Positions 1-11,239 of a stretch of 64,000 bases of DNA are shown here, piece by piece; the stretch's first letter is position 1, and each line of letters starts with the position of its first letter. The stretch is from Plantago ovata (lineage: Eukaryota > Streptophyta > Magnoliopsida > Lamiales > Plantaginaceae). The position numbers and the translations under genes were made by a program. The notes beneath the pieces were generated by a model. That model was not told the origin of the DNA, did not search any database, and saw only the letters and a program-made list of their open reading frames with translations. The stretch lies in NCBI GenBank assembly GCA_028274465.1, contig CM051455.1, positions 96,294,365 to 96,358,364 of the forward strand, given 5' to 3'.

Positions 1-815
1 TCCAAAAGGGGGAAGTAGCTGAACTTGAGATGGTTAACTCGGTACATGAGTTGCCTATGAAGCAAAAAGACCCCGGGAGTTTCATAATTAGTATCACCAT
101 GGGGAATGGCCGATCTTCTAAAGCAATGCTTTACTTAGGGGCTAGCATCAACCTGATGTCGTACTCCATTTACAAAGCATTGGGGTTAGGAGAAATCTAA
201 CCCAGAAGCATGGTTGTTCAAATGGCTGATAGAAGTGTGAAAGGAACACTTGGTATAGCTGAGGATATTCTAGTGAAGGTTGACCGAATTATTGTTCCAA
301 CCACCTTGGTGGTGATGGAAACAGCTGGTGAAGGAGCTAGTATGAAAAAGGAACATATCATGCTCTTGAGAATACCCTTCATGGCCACCACCAGTACATG
401 TCTCGAGCTCCGAGGGAATAATATCACCATGGAAGTAATGGGAGACAAAGTGAAAATCGAGCAATACAAACAGGTATATGATCCCGATTCTGAAGAAGCT
501 ATAATTGAAGAGCTTAAGTTTGTTAATTGCTATGAACCTATATCTTGTGATACTTACCTCTCTCGTGAAATTAGTGACCCCCTTGAAGCAGCACTCACCA
601 TGAACCTTGAGGAAGGGTTTGTAACCGAAGAAGTGTTAGCCATGACCACCTTTCAGGATAGTGCACCCGAGATTCCTTTAGGAGAAGAAGTAGAACAATC
701 CGTAGAATTGGATGAAGACGAAGGTGTGACCCCCCACCTAGTGAGCCAACCCTTGAACTCCAAACTTTGCCAAGCTATTTGAAATATGTTTTCTTAGGAG
801 AGAACGAGTCTAAAC
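1..815 (+). pseudogene. Athila-type Ty3 protease region, decayed
   Basis: This is the end of gag and the retropepsin-like protease of an Athila-type Ty3/gypsy element whose 5' part lies before the window. Reading the third frame from base 3, the protein shows the family's pre-protease block (motif DPGSF) and then the active-site block, which reads LGASINLM. The catalytic Asp that should precede LGA is Tyr here (codon 132-134). A TAA at 198-200 breaks the frame, and a further indel near 775-780 shifts it before the linker to RT. The region ends exactly at the 5-bp duplication TAAAC (811-815) made by element A, and coding resumes at 6528. The family is clear; the copy is inactive. Confidence 0.85.
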
Positions 816-2096
816 TGATGAACGAGGATTTGTCGGGTCCCGATTCAGCAAATAAATTTGTTATTTAGCCAAAGTTAATTCACAACTACAACGAAAACCG
901 TAGTGTAGCAGTAGAATGACCTCGAGTGTCGTTCTCTAAGGACTATAACTAGCTTTATCTATTTAACTAAGAATATAAAAACAGCAGACGTAAAAGCAAA
1001 GGTTTTTCTAACAGATAATGGAGATTGGTGATAGTATGATCCTTCAAAGCATAACGGGTCAATAATCATGCGTAAATTCGTCGGTCTTGCATGGAGATCT
1101 TTGATCAATCGAATGTCCTATTGCAACTATTAAGCACTACGAAGATAATGATACAGACAAGTCAATCACTATTGTCCTATTGTGTTCCGTAATTATTCAA
1201 CACTACGAAGATATAGATGCGCATAGGTCGACGAGGGTCCAGCTGTGCATAATAATTAATACAACATACGAGAATTTAGGCTGAGCCTGATCAACGAAAT
1301 AAAGCAATAACACGGAGTATAATGCGCGATATAGCCATTAGCATGATTATCTTCCCTTCGCTAAGAATTCACATACTACCACCAACGATAAGTTTAGGTA
1401 CTCATAATAGGCATGCAATCAACAGAAATCATAGAAGAAAACATGTTGAAAGATATATAAAAATAAGTAGAATAAACTGTAAGATACAATGTTACTGAAG
1501 GTTGTCAATCTCCGAAGAATTGCGATCCTACAAGCTCCAATCTGCTATGAAAAAGTGTCCCCTAAGCTACGAACCCCCAGAACAGACTCTGGGAAGTTCC
1601 TACCTAAAACTACAGAGAAAGGTGAGAGAATAGGTCTGGAAAAGTATGAATTTCGGAGAAAATCTGAGCAACTATATATAGGCCTCGAAATAGTGTGGGG
1701 CGATTCGCCCCACACACCTGGCGGTTCGCTCGGTGTGGGGCGATTCACCCGGGAGAAAATTTCGCGGAATTCCGCGTTTTTGGATTTCTTCCCCTTTTCG
1801 GACTCGGTTTCTATCTTCTAGTGGCCTTCTAACCTCCAGATTCGACCCCTAGACTCCAAATCCTATCCGGAAACCTTCAGATACTCCAAATAAGCTTCTG
1901 GAACACCAATTCCTTTTCAACTTCAATATATTTGCCCGGAAATCCTCGTTTTTCAACCAAAACCTGTAAAATAAAATCTAAAGGGAAACGTGACACTATT
2001 CTAATAAAATGCACTAAAATATAGCTAAATTAACATAGAGGATAGCTAAAATAGGTGAAAAAGACTCAAATGAAAGTGTAAAATACACATTCATCA
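816..2096 (-). repeat. Element A 3' LTR
   Basis: The 1281-bp repeat starts TGATGAACGAGG and ends ACATTCATCA on the plus strand and pairs with 5229-6522 with few differences. In element orientation (minus) it contains a palindrome cluster at about 1754-1691 followed at once by a TATA box at 1681-1672. Confidence 0.92.
1672..1754 (-). promoter_or_regulatory. LTR promoter: palindrome cluster plus TATA box (A, 3' LTR)
   Basis: The TATA box CTATATATAG is at 1672-1681. Immediately upstream in element orientation is a palindrome with 11-bp arms (GTGTGGGGCGA) and a 1-nt centre at 1693-1715, followed by two imperfect copies to 1754. The same arrangement occurs in every LTR of this family here. Confidence 0.7.
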
Positions 2097-2110
2097 AACT
2101 CCCCAAACCG
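2097..2110 (-). other. Element A polypurine tract
   Basis: On the minus strand the sequence GGTTTGGGGAG ends next to the LTR. This is the plus-strand primer position for an element in this orientation, and the same tract sits before the 3' LTR of element E. Confidence 0.8.
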
Positions 2111-3617
2111 AACCTTCGTTTGTCCTCAAGCAACTAAGCTAGACTCTAATGCAAAACACAATGCAAGACACAAAATGGAGTCTCATGCCAAATAAAATAA
2201 ACTAATCTACTGAATCTATCAAAAACATATGAACAAAAACCATATAAATCAAAGCATGAATATAGGTTGAAGAATACCTCGTTTGACTTGTACACATCCA
2301 CATAAGCACTTATGTCAAGACAAGATAGTCTCTCGTAACATTCTCTATCTGGACCTAGTCAGTGACGACGTAATGAAGCATGCTAAGATAAGAATGGTTG
2401 TCCCGTGCCTATGAAATTGAGGACTTACTGATGTTCCACCATGTTAAGACTTTTCCTCAAAGAGGTCGAACCAGTACTGGCTCTCATCAAACGAAGGAGT
2501 GTTCCCTATAAAAGTTAACACTCCCCTATTCTACCCATCTCTCAAGTAAAGTCTTAAGTTATTCACCACTTCCTGAATGGAAGGACGAGGGTGGTCTAGA
2601 ACAGATGACACTCAAGAACAAAAGACAAAAAATAGAAAATTACAACACGATTACGAACATTACAAGAATTGGAAAATGAGACACAACACTTTGCTAAACT
2701 GCTATTTGGCTTTCTTTTTTGGACCCTTCTTTGCTTTTTTGGGGTCTTTTCTTTTTTTTTTCTTTTCTTTTTTTCTTTCCAGTTTCTTTTTTCCCTTTTT
2801 TTTCTTCTTTTTTTTCTTTTTTCCTGGAATCTTTTTTCTTTCTTTTTCCTTTTTTTTTTTTTTAGCCAGCAGTAGCATAACAAAAAGAGAAACAAAATGA
2901 CTCACAACGACTTCCCCAAACCTATTCGAAAGAATAGGTTGGAGTACAAAATTTACGGAAAAGGAAAAATAAACTCACAACACAGAAATGAAAAACGAAA
3001 AATAAGTCTACGATGGTGTAACCCCCTCCCCAAACCTATTCGAAAGAATAGGTTATAGACAAAGGATCACACAACCTCACACTACCTCCTTCCTAGGCAT
3101 TTAACAATCTCAAAGCATGGTGAAGACTTGTTGCCTCTTAAGTACATAATTACTCGGGAAAACAACCATAAGACCCTAACATGCATCATCCTATTATAAA
3201 GGCCTTCGTGAACCGCAGTAGAGAAAACACCACTAAGTGATGTCGAGACTACCAAGCTTAACTAAGTGCAATACATAAATGTGACAAGCCAAGCGAGAAA
3301 AACCTCAAACAAATTCATAGAGATGAAGCATATGATTAATGGCATAGTTAGTTAATCTACCCAATAAAAAAGTTCAAAAAATTCGGCAATAAACTCCATA
3401 TAAAACATTCAAGACTATCCTAGGATGAATGCAGTAAATGCAACCTAAAAAACTAAGAAAGCGATAAACGTGCAAATACAATAAAAATAAAAAAACAAGA
3501 TACCATACTCAACATCACAAAGCCAAACAATACTTAACATCATGGTTCACATCCCATCCCCCTCATGAAACTTAAGCTAGTCCCTAGCAAAAGAGAATGA
3601 GTAAATAAAAAGTGATA
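2111..3617 (-). other. Element A non-coding 3' region
   Basis: There is no supported gene here. The stretch holds a T-rich tract (about 2700-2870; purine-rich in element orientation). It also holds two further copies of the polypurine-tract core (2912-2922 and 3026-3036), each next to a hairpin (CCTATTCGAAAGAATAGG). A segment at about 3160-3300 matches element E at about 33840-33970 in the opposite orientation. The lysine- or phenylalanine-rich reading frames across the T-rich tract are low-complexity artefacts. Confidence 0.75.
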
Positions 3618-5051
3618 CTAGATGTTACCGAACAGTTTGGCTTCGGTCGGCTGAGTATTCAAGAATGGACTCAAGAGTACCTCGCCACGATGGCCGCCAT
3701 TCTCTTGGTCCGATGTAGCAAAGAGACTAGGAAGCTTCAAAGATCTCACCATGGTGAATGGACTGGTTTGCTTTGCAGGCATATCCAATAAGGACTTCAT
3801 CAATAGGAGGACATTCACTTTGACTCCATCGAGGTGCTTGTTTAGTGGTGGCTCCTATGTATCTTGCTTGTCAAGCTTTCCACCTGGGAGGAGTAGATTC
3901 ACCTCTTTGTACTTAAGAACCTCAGTAGTAATGGAAGGAAGTGGCTTTGGATTGATACGAATGTCTACAAGTAAAGAAACAGGGGAGCTGGGGTCATCCA
4001 GCTCACTGGTCATGGGAGGCGGTTCTCCTCCCATGCTGGGCTACTCGCCCCCCACCTCCAGGGGGGCGTCGCCTTCCAATCCTTTCTCCTCTTCAAGTTC
4101 TCGAACCTCTTCTACTTCATCACAATTCAACAAGTTGAATTCTTCCGTAAGATGCTCAGTTACTTCAACTTCTTCAACAACTTTTTCTATACGAAGGTCA
4201 TCTTCAACTTGCTCGGCATGTGCAATTTCATCTTCCTCACTGATTTCTTCGGCTTCAAAATACTCCTCGGATGAGCTTCCTGCTTCACCTCGATCTACTT
4301 CCTTTGCGGTGATATGAATTGGTATGACCTCATCGGATTGTGTTGAACCTATGGCGTACTTACGGAGGACTTCTTCTGCCTCGTCGACCGTACATTCTCC
4401 CAGACCGCCGCTCAACCGATCCACTCTAAGTCGTTCCTCTTCACGAAGTCCACCAACGAAGCACCAAATCAACTCCCCATCTTCGAAACGGTGATGGGGG
4501 CACTCATGTTTATACAGATCAAAACTTTCGTAGGCGTCACAAAACTGCTCATACTCTCCTTGCTCAAAATATTGGATCCTATCACGTAAGGCAATTGTCT
4601 CATGATAGGGCATGAACCGCGCCAAGAACTCCTCTACAACTTGGCCCCAAGTTTTCATCGATCCTGGTTCTAACCTTGCAATCCAACACCTCGGCTCATA
4701 CCCTAGAGTAAAAGAAAATAATTTCCTGCACAATTGGTCCTTAGTAAATCCTTGTGCTGGAATTCTTTCTATTTCCTTCTCATAGGATCGAATGAAACTC
4801 CATGGGTCCATCCCTACTCCATCTTCGTACCTTGGTAAGTACCTCACCATGGACTCCTTCACCTCATACCTCCTTAACTCATCTTCCAGGTATACGGAAG
4901 ATCCTCTCCTCACCTGCGAGAATTGGGGTGTCATGCGAGCGCGCATGGACATCATATATGTATTTCTGTAGTAAGAGCAACTCAAACTAAAAATTAGTTC
5001 TATTAGCGTAATCAAACACAATATCACCAAAAATTCCGAGAGCACAAACAC
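3618..5051 (-). pseudogene. Element A gag-like protein, one internal stop
   Basis: This is a Ty3-type capsid (retrotrans_gag) protein that would package the element RNA. It opens with a hydrophobic stretch, so the true start may be the Met near residue 33 or 36. The capsid-like core is recognisable from the motifs DPWSFIRSYEKE and SMKTWGQVVEEFLARFMP and from CPHH near residue 180. An acidic Glu/Ser-rich tail follows. The first open part ends at a TAG at about 4038-4040. The same frame then stays open to 3618 and holds a block (VKVNVLLLMKSLLDMP) like the start of the Athila-type protease region. No zinc knuckle, protease active site or RT follows. It is the element's only protein-coding segment. 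Confidence 0.75.
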
Positions 5052-5207
5052 GCAAGGTAACCAAGATCAGATTAGATGAATTTACTGAAGAAGATAGGAG
5101 GAAAGAAATAGGGTAAGAAGGTGAAATTTTTGAGAGCCAATCCAAGATCTGTTCTGGGGGTTGAATGCTGAAAATATAAACAAATTAAACAGAAAAAAGG
5201 AGTATAG

Positions 5208-5225
5208 TCCCCGGCAACGGCGCCA
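5208..5225 (-). other. Element A primer-binding site (tRNA-Asp)
   Basis: On the minus strand the site reads TGGCGCCGTTGCCGGGGA, 3 nt inside the 5' LTR. It is the exact complement of the 3' end of plant tRNA-Asp including CCA, the usual primer for Athila-type elements. Confidence 0.9.
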
Positions 5226-5228
5226 ATT

Positions 5229-6522
5229 TGATGAACGAGGATTTTTCGGGTCCCGATTCAGCAAATAAATTTGTTATTTAGCCAAAGGCAATTCACAACT
5301 ACAACGAAAACCGTAGCGTAGCAGTAGAATGACCTCGAGTGTCGTTCTCTAAGGACTATAACTAGCTTTATCTATTTAACTAAGAATATAAAAACAGCAG
5401 ACGTAAAAGCAAAGGTTTTTCTAACAGATAATGGAGATTGGTGATAGTATGATCCTTCAAAGCATAACGGGTCAATAATCATGCGTAAATTCCTCGGTCT
5501 TTCATGGAGATCTTTGATCAATCGAATGTCCTGTTGCAACTATTAAGCACTACGAAGATAATGATACAGACAAGTCAATCACTATTGTCCTATTGTGTTC
5601 CGTAATTATTCAATACTACGAAGATATAGATGCGCATAGGTCGACGAGGGTCCAGCTGTGCATAATAATTAATACAACATACGAGAATTTAGGCTGAGCG
5701 TGATCAACGAAATAAAGCAATAACACGGAGTATAATGCGCGATATAGCCATTAGCATGATTATCTTCCCTTCGCTAAGAATTCACATACTACCACCAACG
5801 ATAAGTTTAGCTACTCATAATAGGCATGCAATCAACAGAAATCATAGAACAAAACATGTTGAAAGATATATAAAAATAAGTAGAATAAACTGTAAGATAC
5901 AATGTTACCGAAGGTTGTCAATCTCCGAATAATTGCGATCCTACAAGCTCCAATCTCCTATGAAAAAGTGTCCCCTAAGCTACGAACCCCCAGAACAGGC
6001 TCTGGGAAGTTCCTACCTAAAACTACAGAGAAAGGTGAGAGAATAGGTCTGGAAAAGTATGAATTTCGAAGAAAATCTGAGCAACTATATATAGGCCTCG
6101 AAATAGTGTGGGGTGATTCGCCCCACACACCGGGCGATTCGCCCCATGTCCCGGGCGGTTCGCCCGGGAGAAAATTTCGCGGAATTCCGCATTTTCTACG
6201 CGTTTTTGGATTTCTTCCCCTTTTCGGACTCGGTTTCTGTCTTCTAGTGGCCTTCTAACCTCCAGATTCGACCCCTAGACTCCAAATCCTATCCGGAAAC
6301 CTTCAGATACTCCAAATAGGCTTCTGGAACATCAATTCCTTGTCAACTTCAATATATTTGCCCGGAAATCCTCGTTTATCAACCAAAACCTGTAAAATAA
6401 AATCTAAAGGGAAACATGACACTATTCTAACAAAATGCACTAAAATATAGCTGAATTAACATAGAGGATAGCTAAAATAGGTGAAAAAGACTCAAATGAA
6501 AGTGTAAAATACACATTCATCA
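5229..6522 (-). repeat. Element A 5' LTR
   Basis: The 1294-bp repeat pairs with 816-2096. Its TATA box CTATATATAG is at 6085-6094 and its palindrome cluster at about 6105-6168. The cluster differs in unit number and sequence from the one in the other LTR, so this is the fastest-changing part of the repeat. The TSD copy TAAAC follows at 6523-6527. Confidence 0.92.
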
Positions 6523-6527
6523 TAAAC

Positions 6528-7700
6528 CCATGATTATATCTTCCAAGCTTGGTAAGGATGAAGAGTCTAAGTTAGTTGAGGTGTTGAAGAAAAATTCGGA
6601 AGCCATAGGATGGAGCATAGGAGATATTAAGGGTATAAGTCCCGTACAATGTACCCACAAAATAGCCTTAGAGGAAGATGTTAAACCCTTTAGGCAACCA
6701 CAACGAAGGTTGAATCCAGCCATGTAAGATGTTGTGAAGAAAGAAGTTCTTAAACTCTTACATGCTCAAATTATTTACCCAGCTCCCGATAGCAAGTGGG
6801 CCAGCCCCGTTCACGTAGTTCCTAAGAAATCTGGGATTACGGTTGAGGCAAATGATAAAGGGGAACTTGTGCCGGTTAGGAAGACGACCGGGTGGCGAAT
6901 GTGCATAGATTATAGGAGTCTAAGAGTAAACAAGTTTGTTGAGGCTTTTATGGATGATTTTTCCGTTTATGGTGATTCATTTGATGATTGTCTTGGTAAC
7001 TTGATCGTGTTCTTAAAAGGTGCATTGAGTGTAACCTCACCTTGAGTTGCGAAAAGAGTCATTATATGGTACAAGAGGGCATAGTGTTAGGTCATGCAAT
7101 ATCTAAGAGAGGGATAGAGGTAGATAAAGGGAAACTTGAAATTATTGAAAAACTACCCCCTCCTACTTGTGTGCGTGAATTGCAATATTTTCATGGGCAT
7201 GTAGGCTTCCATAGGAGATTATTAAAAGATTTTTCAAAGATAGCCAAGTGTTTAAGTAACTTTCTTGCAAAAGATGTGCCTTTTGATTTTACCCTAGAAT
7301 GCATGGATGCCTTTCTCACTCTTAAAGAAAAGCTTGTGACGGCTCCTATTGTGGTCTCTCCTGATTGTAAAATGCCTTTTGAAATTATGTATGATACTTC
7401 TGATTATGCCGTGGGGGGCTGTTCTTGGCCAAAAGATTGATAATCTCTTTCGTGTGATTTATTATGCAAGTAAGACTTTAGATGTTGCTCAGATTAATTA
7501 CACTACTTCTTGGTTGTGGTTTTTGCTCTTAGCAAGTTTAGATCTTATATTACTAGATACAAAGTCTTTGTGCATTTGATAGCAAAGCGTGAGAGCAAAC
7601 CCAGTTTGATGCGGTGGGTCCTTCTTCAAGAGTTCAAGGTCGAGATCCTTGACAAATGTGGCAAAGAGAACCTTGTTGCTGACCACTTGTCTAGATTGCC
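6528..7700 (+). pseudogene. Athila-type RT and RNase H, internally deleted
   Basis: This continues the polyprotein interrupted at 815. The RT N-terminal blocks are clear (WSIGDIKGISP, QPQRRLNPAM, SPVHVVPKKSG, GWRMCIDYRSL). Just after the CIDYR block the sequence jumps straight to the block holding the polymerase motif, here FMDDFSVYGDSFDDCL. Most of the fingers/palm segment is therefore missing, by family comparison roughly 80-90 residues. A TAA at 6725-6727 and frameshifts near 7040, 7430 and 7510 follow. RNase H is partly deleted and ends with a recognisable KENLVADHLSRL block. The copy cannot make an active enzyme. Confidence 0.88.
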
Positions 7701-9052
7701 TAACATATCTCCGGATGAGACACCCATTCCGGATGACTTGCGTGATGATCAATGGATGAGTGTGGAGGTAGAACCTTGGTACGCGAACATTGTGAACTAT
7801 CTTGCCACAAGTGTCATGCCATCACACCTATCAGCTCCAGAAAAGAGAAATTTTTCCAAGCAATGTCGCTCTTACATTTGGGACGATCCTTATTTGTTCC
7901 GTAGGGGTGGAGATGACGTATTCAAATGTTGTGTACCTAAGAATGAGCAGTTCTCTATTCTGAAATTTTGCCATGAACTCGAGTGTGGAGGGCATTATAG
8001 CGGAGAGAAGACAGCCCGCAAGATACTTCACTCAGGTTTCTTTTGGCCAACCTTGTTCGAGGATGCGCGTAGATTTGTCAAGCAATGTGACCCATGCCAA
8101 CGCAGTGGTAACATTGGTAAGGGGAATGAGATGCCTCAACAAGGTAATCTAGTCCTTGAACCTTTTGATGTTTGGGCACAGACTTTATGAGACCTTTCCC
8201 TAAGAACAATGGTTATGAGTGTATTCTTATTGCGGTGGATTATGTTACCAAATGGGTCGAGGCTATTGCCACCCGCACTAATGATGCTAAAGTTGTCATC
8301 TCTTTCCTTTCTGATGTTATTTTTAACATATTTGGCACACCACGCACCATTATTAGTGATGGAGGCTCACACTTTGTCAACAAGCTTTTTGCCACAATGA
8401 TGAGGAAATACGGAGTAAAGCACTTTGTCGCCACTCCCTACCACCCACGAACTTCGGGGCAAGTGGAAATAAGCAATCGCCAAATCAAAAAGATCTTGGA
8501 GAGAGTAGTCAAGCCAAGCCGAAAAGATTGGTCGAGTATGTTGCCTAATGCTCTATGGGCTTACTGAACATCATTCAAAACGGTGATTGGCACTACACCA
8601 TACCGTTTGGTTTATGGCAAAGCTTTCCATCTTCCCGTTGAGTTGGAGCATCGAGCACTTTGGGCTATCAAACAATTGAACCTTGACATGGAGAAAGCCG
8701 GAGAAGAGAGGCTCTTGCAACTAACCGAGCTTGATGAGTTACGCTTGAAAGCATTTGAGAATGGCAAGATATACAAGGAGCTAACCAAGAGGTATCATGA
8801 CAAAGGCATTATCCGGAAGGAGCTAGTTCCCGAACAAAAAGCCTTGGTCTTCAACTCTCGGCTCAAATTCTTTCCCGGGAAGCTTCGTTCAAGATGGGAC
8901 GAACCTTATGAGATTATCCAAGTGGCACCCCATGGTGCTGTTGAACTCTTGGATAACAAAACAGGTGCTACATTCAAGGTAAATGGCCAAAGAGTTAAGC
9001 TGTATATCGAGCCCCATGAAGCACAACAAGGCATTGAGGTTCACATGGTAGA
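7701..9052 (+). pseudogene. Athila-type integrase, interrupted
   Basis: This is the integrase that would insert the element cDNA. The HHCC zinc domain is visible (CHELECGGHYSG ... FVKQCDPCQR), then the DDE core with [18 protein letters not shown] and the glutamate in [13 protein letters not shown] frameshift between about 8165 and 8190 and a TGA at 8565-8567 break it. The C-terminal domain ([20 protein letters not shown], then [11 protein letters not shown]) is still readable. The frame runs into SIRE element C at 9053, so the last residues of the open frame come from LTR sequence. Confidence 0.9.
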
Positions 9053-9728
9053 TGTTGGTCCCTTTAGACAACAAGTATAGACTGGGGGGTGAATAGTCTC
9101 TAAATCTTTTTTGTCGTCTAAAACTTTCTCAGCAAGGTGCTTTTACTTTATAGTAAAGAGCTTATGCTGATACTTAATACAAATTTCTCAGCAAGGTACT
9201 TAATACTTGTTCAGTAGTAAGTTTTGCTAATACTTAAATAATCAGAGAGCGGAAGTCTTTCGACATTAAGTGCTTTTGATAAAGCAACAACTCAGCAGGT
9301 TAAGCAAAACAAATTTAAATCAAGTCTGTTGAGTAAAGGCTTTTTTAGAGAAACTGCAGTAACTAACTTAAAGCTTTGCTGAAATGTAAATGTAGTAAGT
9401 AAATCACACAAACACTTTATAGTGGTATCTGAGGGTGGCGTAATACCTCAACTAGTCCACTTTGTCCTTGCTAGGATTGAATTCACTAAGATAGATGATG
9501 AGATTCCTTACAACACCTAATCTACTAGAATTCCAGAAACCAAAGCACCCTTGCTTTGTTTCCAACCTATCAAGATAACTAAAACCTTGTTCTCCACCAA
9601 ACTTGGAACACTTATCAGCAAATCCTTGCTTGATTAGTTCCCCCTGAATTTCACGCCTGTAAAAGGGTTTTTTATCGGTTAGAGAGGTTTTGGGTGAAGA
9701 TCACTATGAGATTAACTTTTCAGCTAAT
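9053..9728 (-). repeat. Element C 3' LTR, outer part
   Basis: This matches the start of element D's LTR (50184 on), including the GGGGGGTGAATAGTC stretch and several TCAGCAAG repeats. It ends at the duplicated CTAAT (9724-9728) where element B entered. Confidence 0.85.
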
Positions 9729-11239
9729 TGTAAGAAAATACGATCAGAGTTACCCCTAGGGTACGCAGCGGAATTTCAAAAATTTTCTTAACAGGCAGGT
9801 TAATTGATTATGTATATGCCGTATATATTCAAACACATCAATTAGAAGACTTACAATACTCCAAAAGCAAGCACAGCTTCCAAGTCTTCGTAATAATCCC
9901 GTGAATCTTCTCCTTCGTCGAAGTCGAAGATATCTACAATACCTTGATTATCTGCAAGACAATAAAAGTCAGTTTCTAGCTCCTTGAACCTCAACCTTGG
10001 TATCCACGGATGAACAGCTTACTGGAAGAATGCTAGGATATTCTTTGTGTGTCCAAGAAGATGGGGCGGCGGTTTTCCTCCGGTGAGGGGTGGCGCGCGC
10101 GTGGCTATGTGGAGGTAGGGGAGAGCTTTTGTTTTCTCTAATAAAGGTAGAATAATTCTCCAAGAATTTGATACTGAAAAATCTCTCTAATGACTTACTT
10201 ATATAGTAGTCAATAGAAGCCTAAAGCATAAGCAATTAGACTTAAAAAAGGAATAAGAATCTAATTATTATCGCACTAGGAAACCATTTCAAGTCTAGAT
10301 TCATTCCCAGTCAAATTAAAACCCAATCAGGAAAATCTAACTTATCCCTTGACTTCTAATAGAGGAAGGAATCGAACTCCTTCCCCAATCTCATCTGCGC
10401 GCGCGCGCGTCTCCCTAGGGTGATAGGTGGGTCCCGATTTTGGGACCCACTTATATTTCTAAGGCAATTCAAACTCCAAGTAGATTTTGCCGATGTGCAT
10501 ATATTAATTCTAAATTAACATATCCTTTCAAATCAAACCTCTATTATATTTCTAAAATATAATCTTTAATTGTATTTACATAAAATACAATTAATTACCC
10601 AATTCAATTAATAATTCCAAATCATTAATTGAGCCACAAATTATTATAATTAATTCCAAATCAATTATAATCCATCAATCAAAATTAATTCCAAATTAAT
10701 TGCGATTCCATCTTCAAGGATATTCGGATAAGCTGAATCACCACATAGTGTGACCCATAGGGCCTCATTGTATTAAGCAAGTCCTAGACTAGGAAAAATG
10801 AAATTCCTAGACGGTTCCATTTGCAATATTAATACATGAGGACGTTTGAGAGGTTTCTCAAAGCAAACCCTTTCGTTGCGAAGTTTATTGCGCTCAACGC
10901 GGCGATGGTAACGTCCCTTCATCTGACTGACTCGAATACATCTAGGATCGATGAAGTGTCTATCCCAATAATACATCCACGGGCGTCTTAGTGAGTTGCA
11001 TGGTGAATCCAATATCTATTATGACCATCATAATAATATTGATACGCTAGCCAGCGGTTTTACCAATCACAACTATGAACGAGTATGAGCAGTGCTCTCC
11101 TGTGCTACACATGAGAGATGAATCCTTCACAGAAACACTTATCATCCCCATTTGTATGTAGCCATAATCCTGGATCGTGTCTTGGGTCAACTGCTTATTC
11201 AGAGCTGACATCGACGGGTCCACCAAGGATATGGGGCAA

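Larger units (their letters stand above)
816..6522 (-). mobile_element. Non-autonomous Ty3 LTR retrotransposon A (gag only)
   Basis: This is a complete LTR element lying on the minus strand inside the Athila-type copy. It has two LTRs (816-2096 and 5229-6522) with TGATGA...TCATCA ends, a tRNA-Asp primer site and a polypurine tract. Perfect 5-bp duplications TAAAC flank it at 811-815 and 6523-6527. The internal part is only about 3.1 kb and encodes one gag-like protein. No RT, RNase H or integrase is visible in any frame, so it must have moved with proteins supplied by another element. The LTRs are related to those of element E and to the two solo LTRs in this window. Confidence 0.93.

Noticed and set aside
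2577-2905. Phe-rich and Lys-rich frames on both strands
   Set aside because: They come from the pyrimidine-rich tract of element A and are low complexity.
3751-4317. Ser-rich open frame of 188 residues on +
   Set aside because: Antisense to the acidic tail of element A gag; the Ser-rich composition is the mirror of Glu codons.
5208-5225. Possible tRNA-Asp and tRNA-Met genes (also 20061-20076)
   Set aside because: Only the 3'-end complement is present; these are primer-binding sites next to LTRs, with no cloverleaf.
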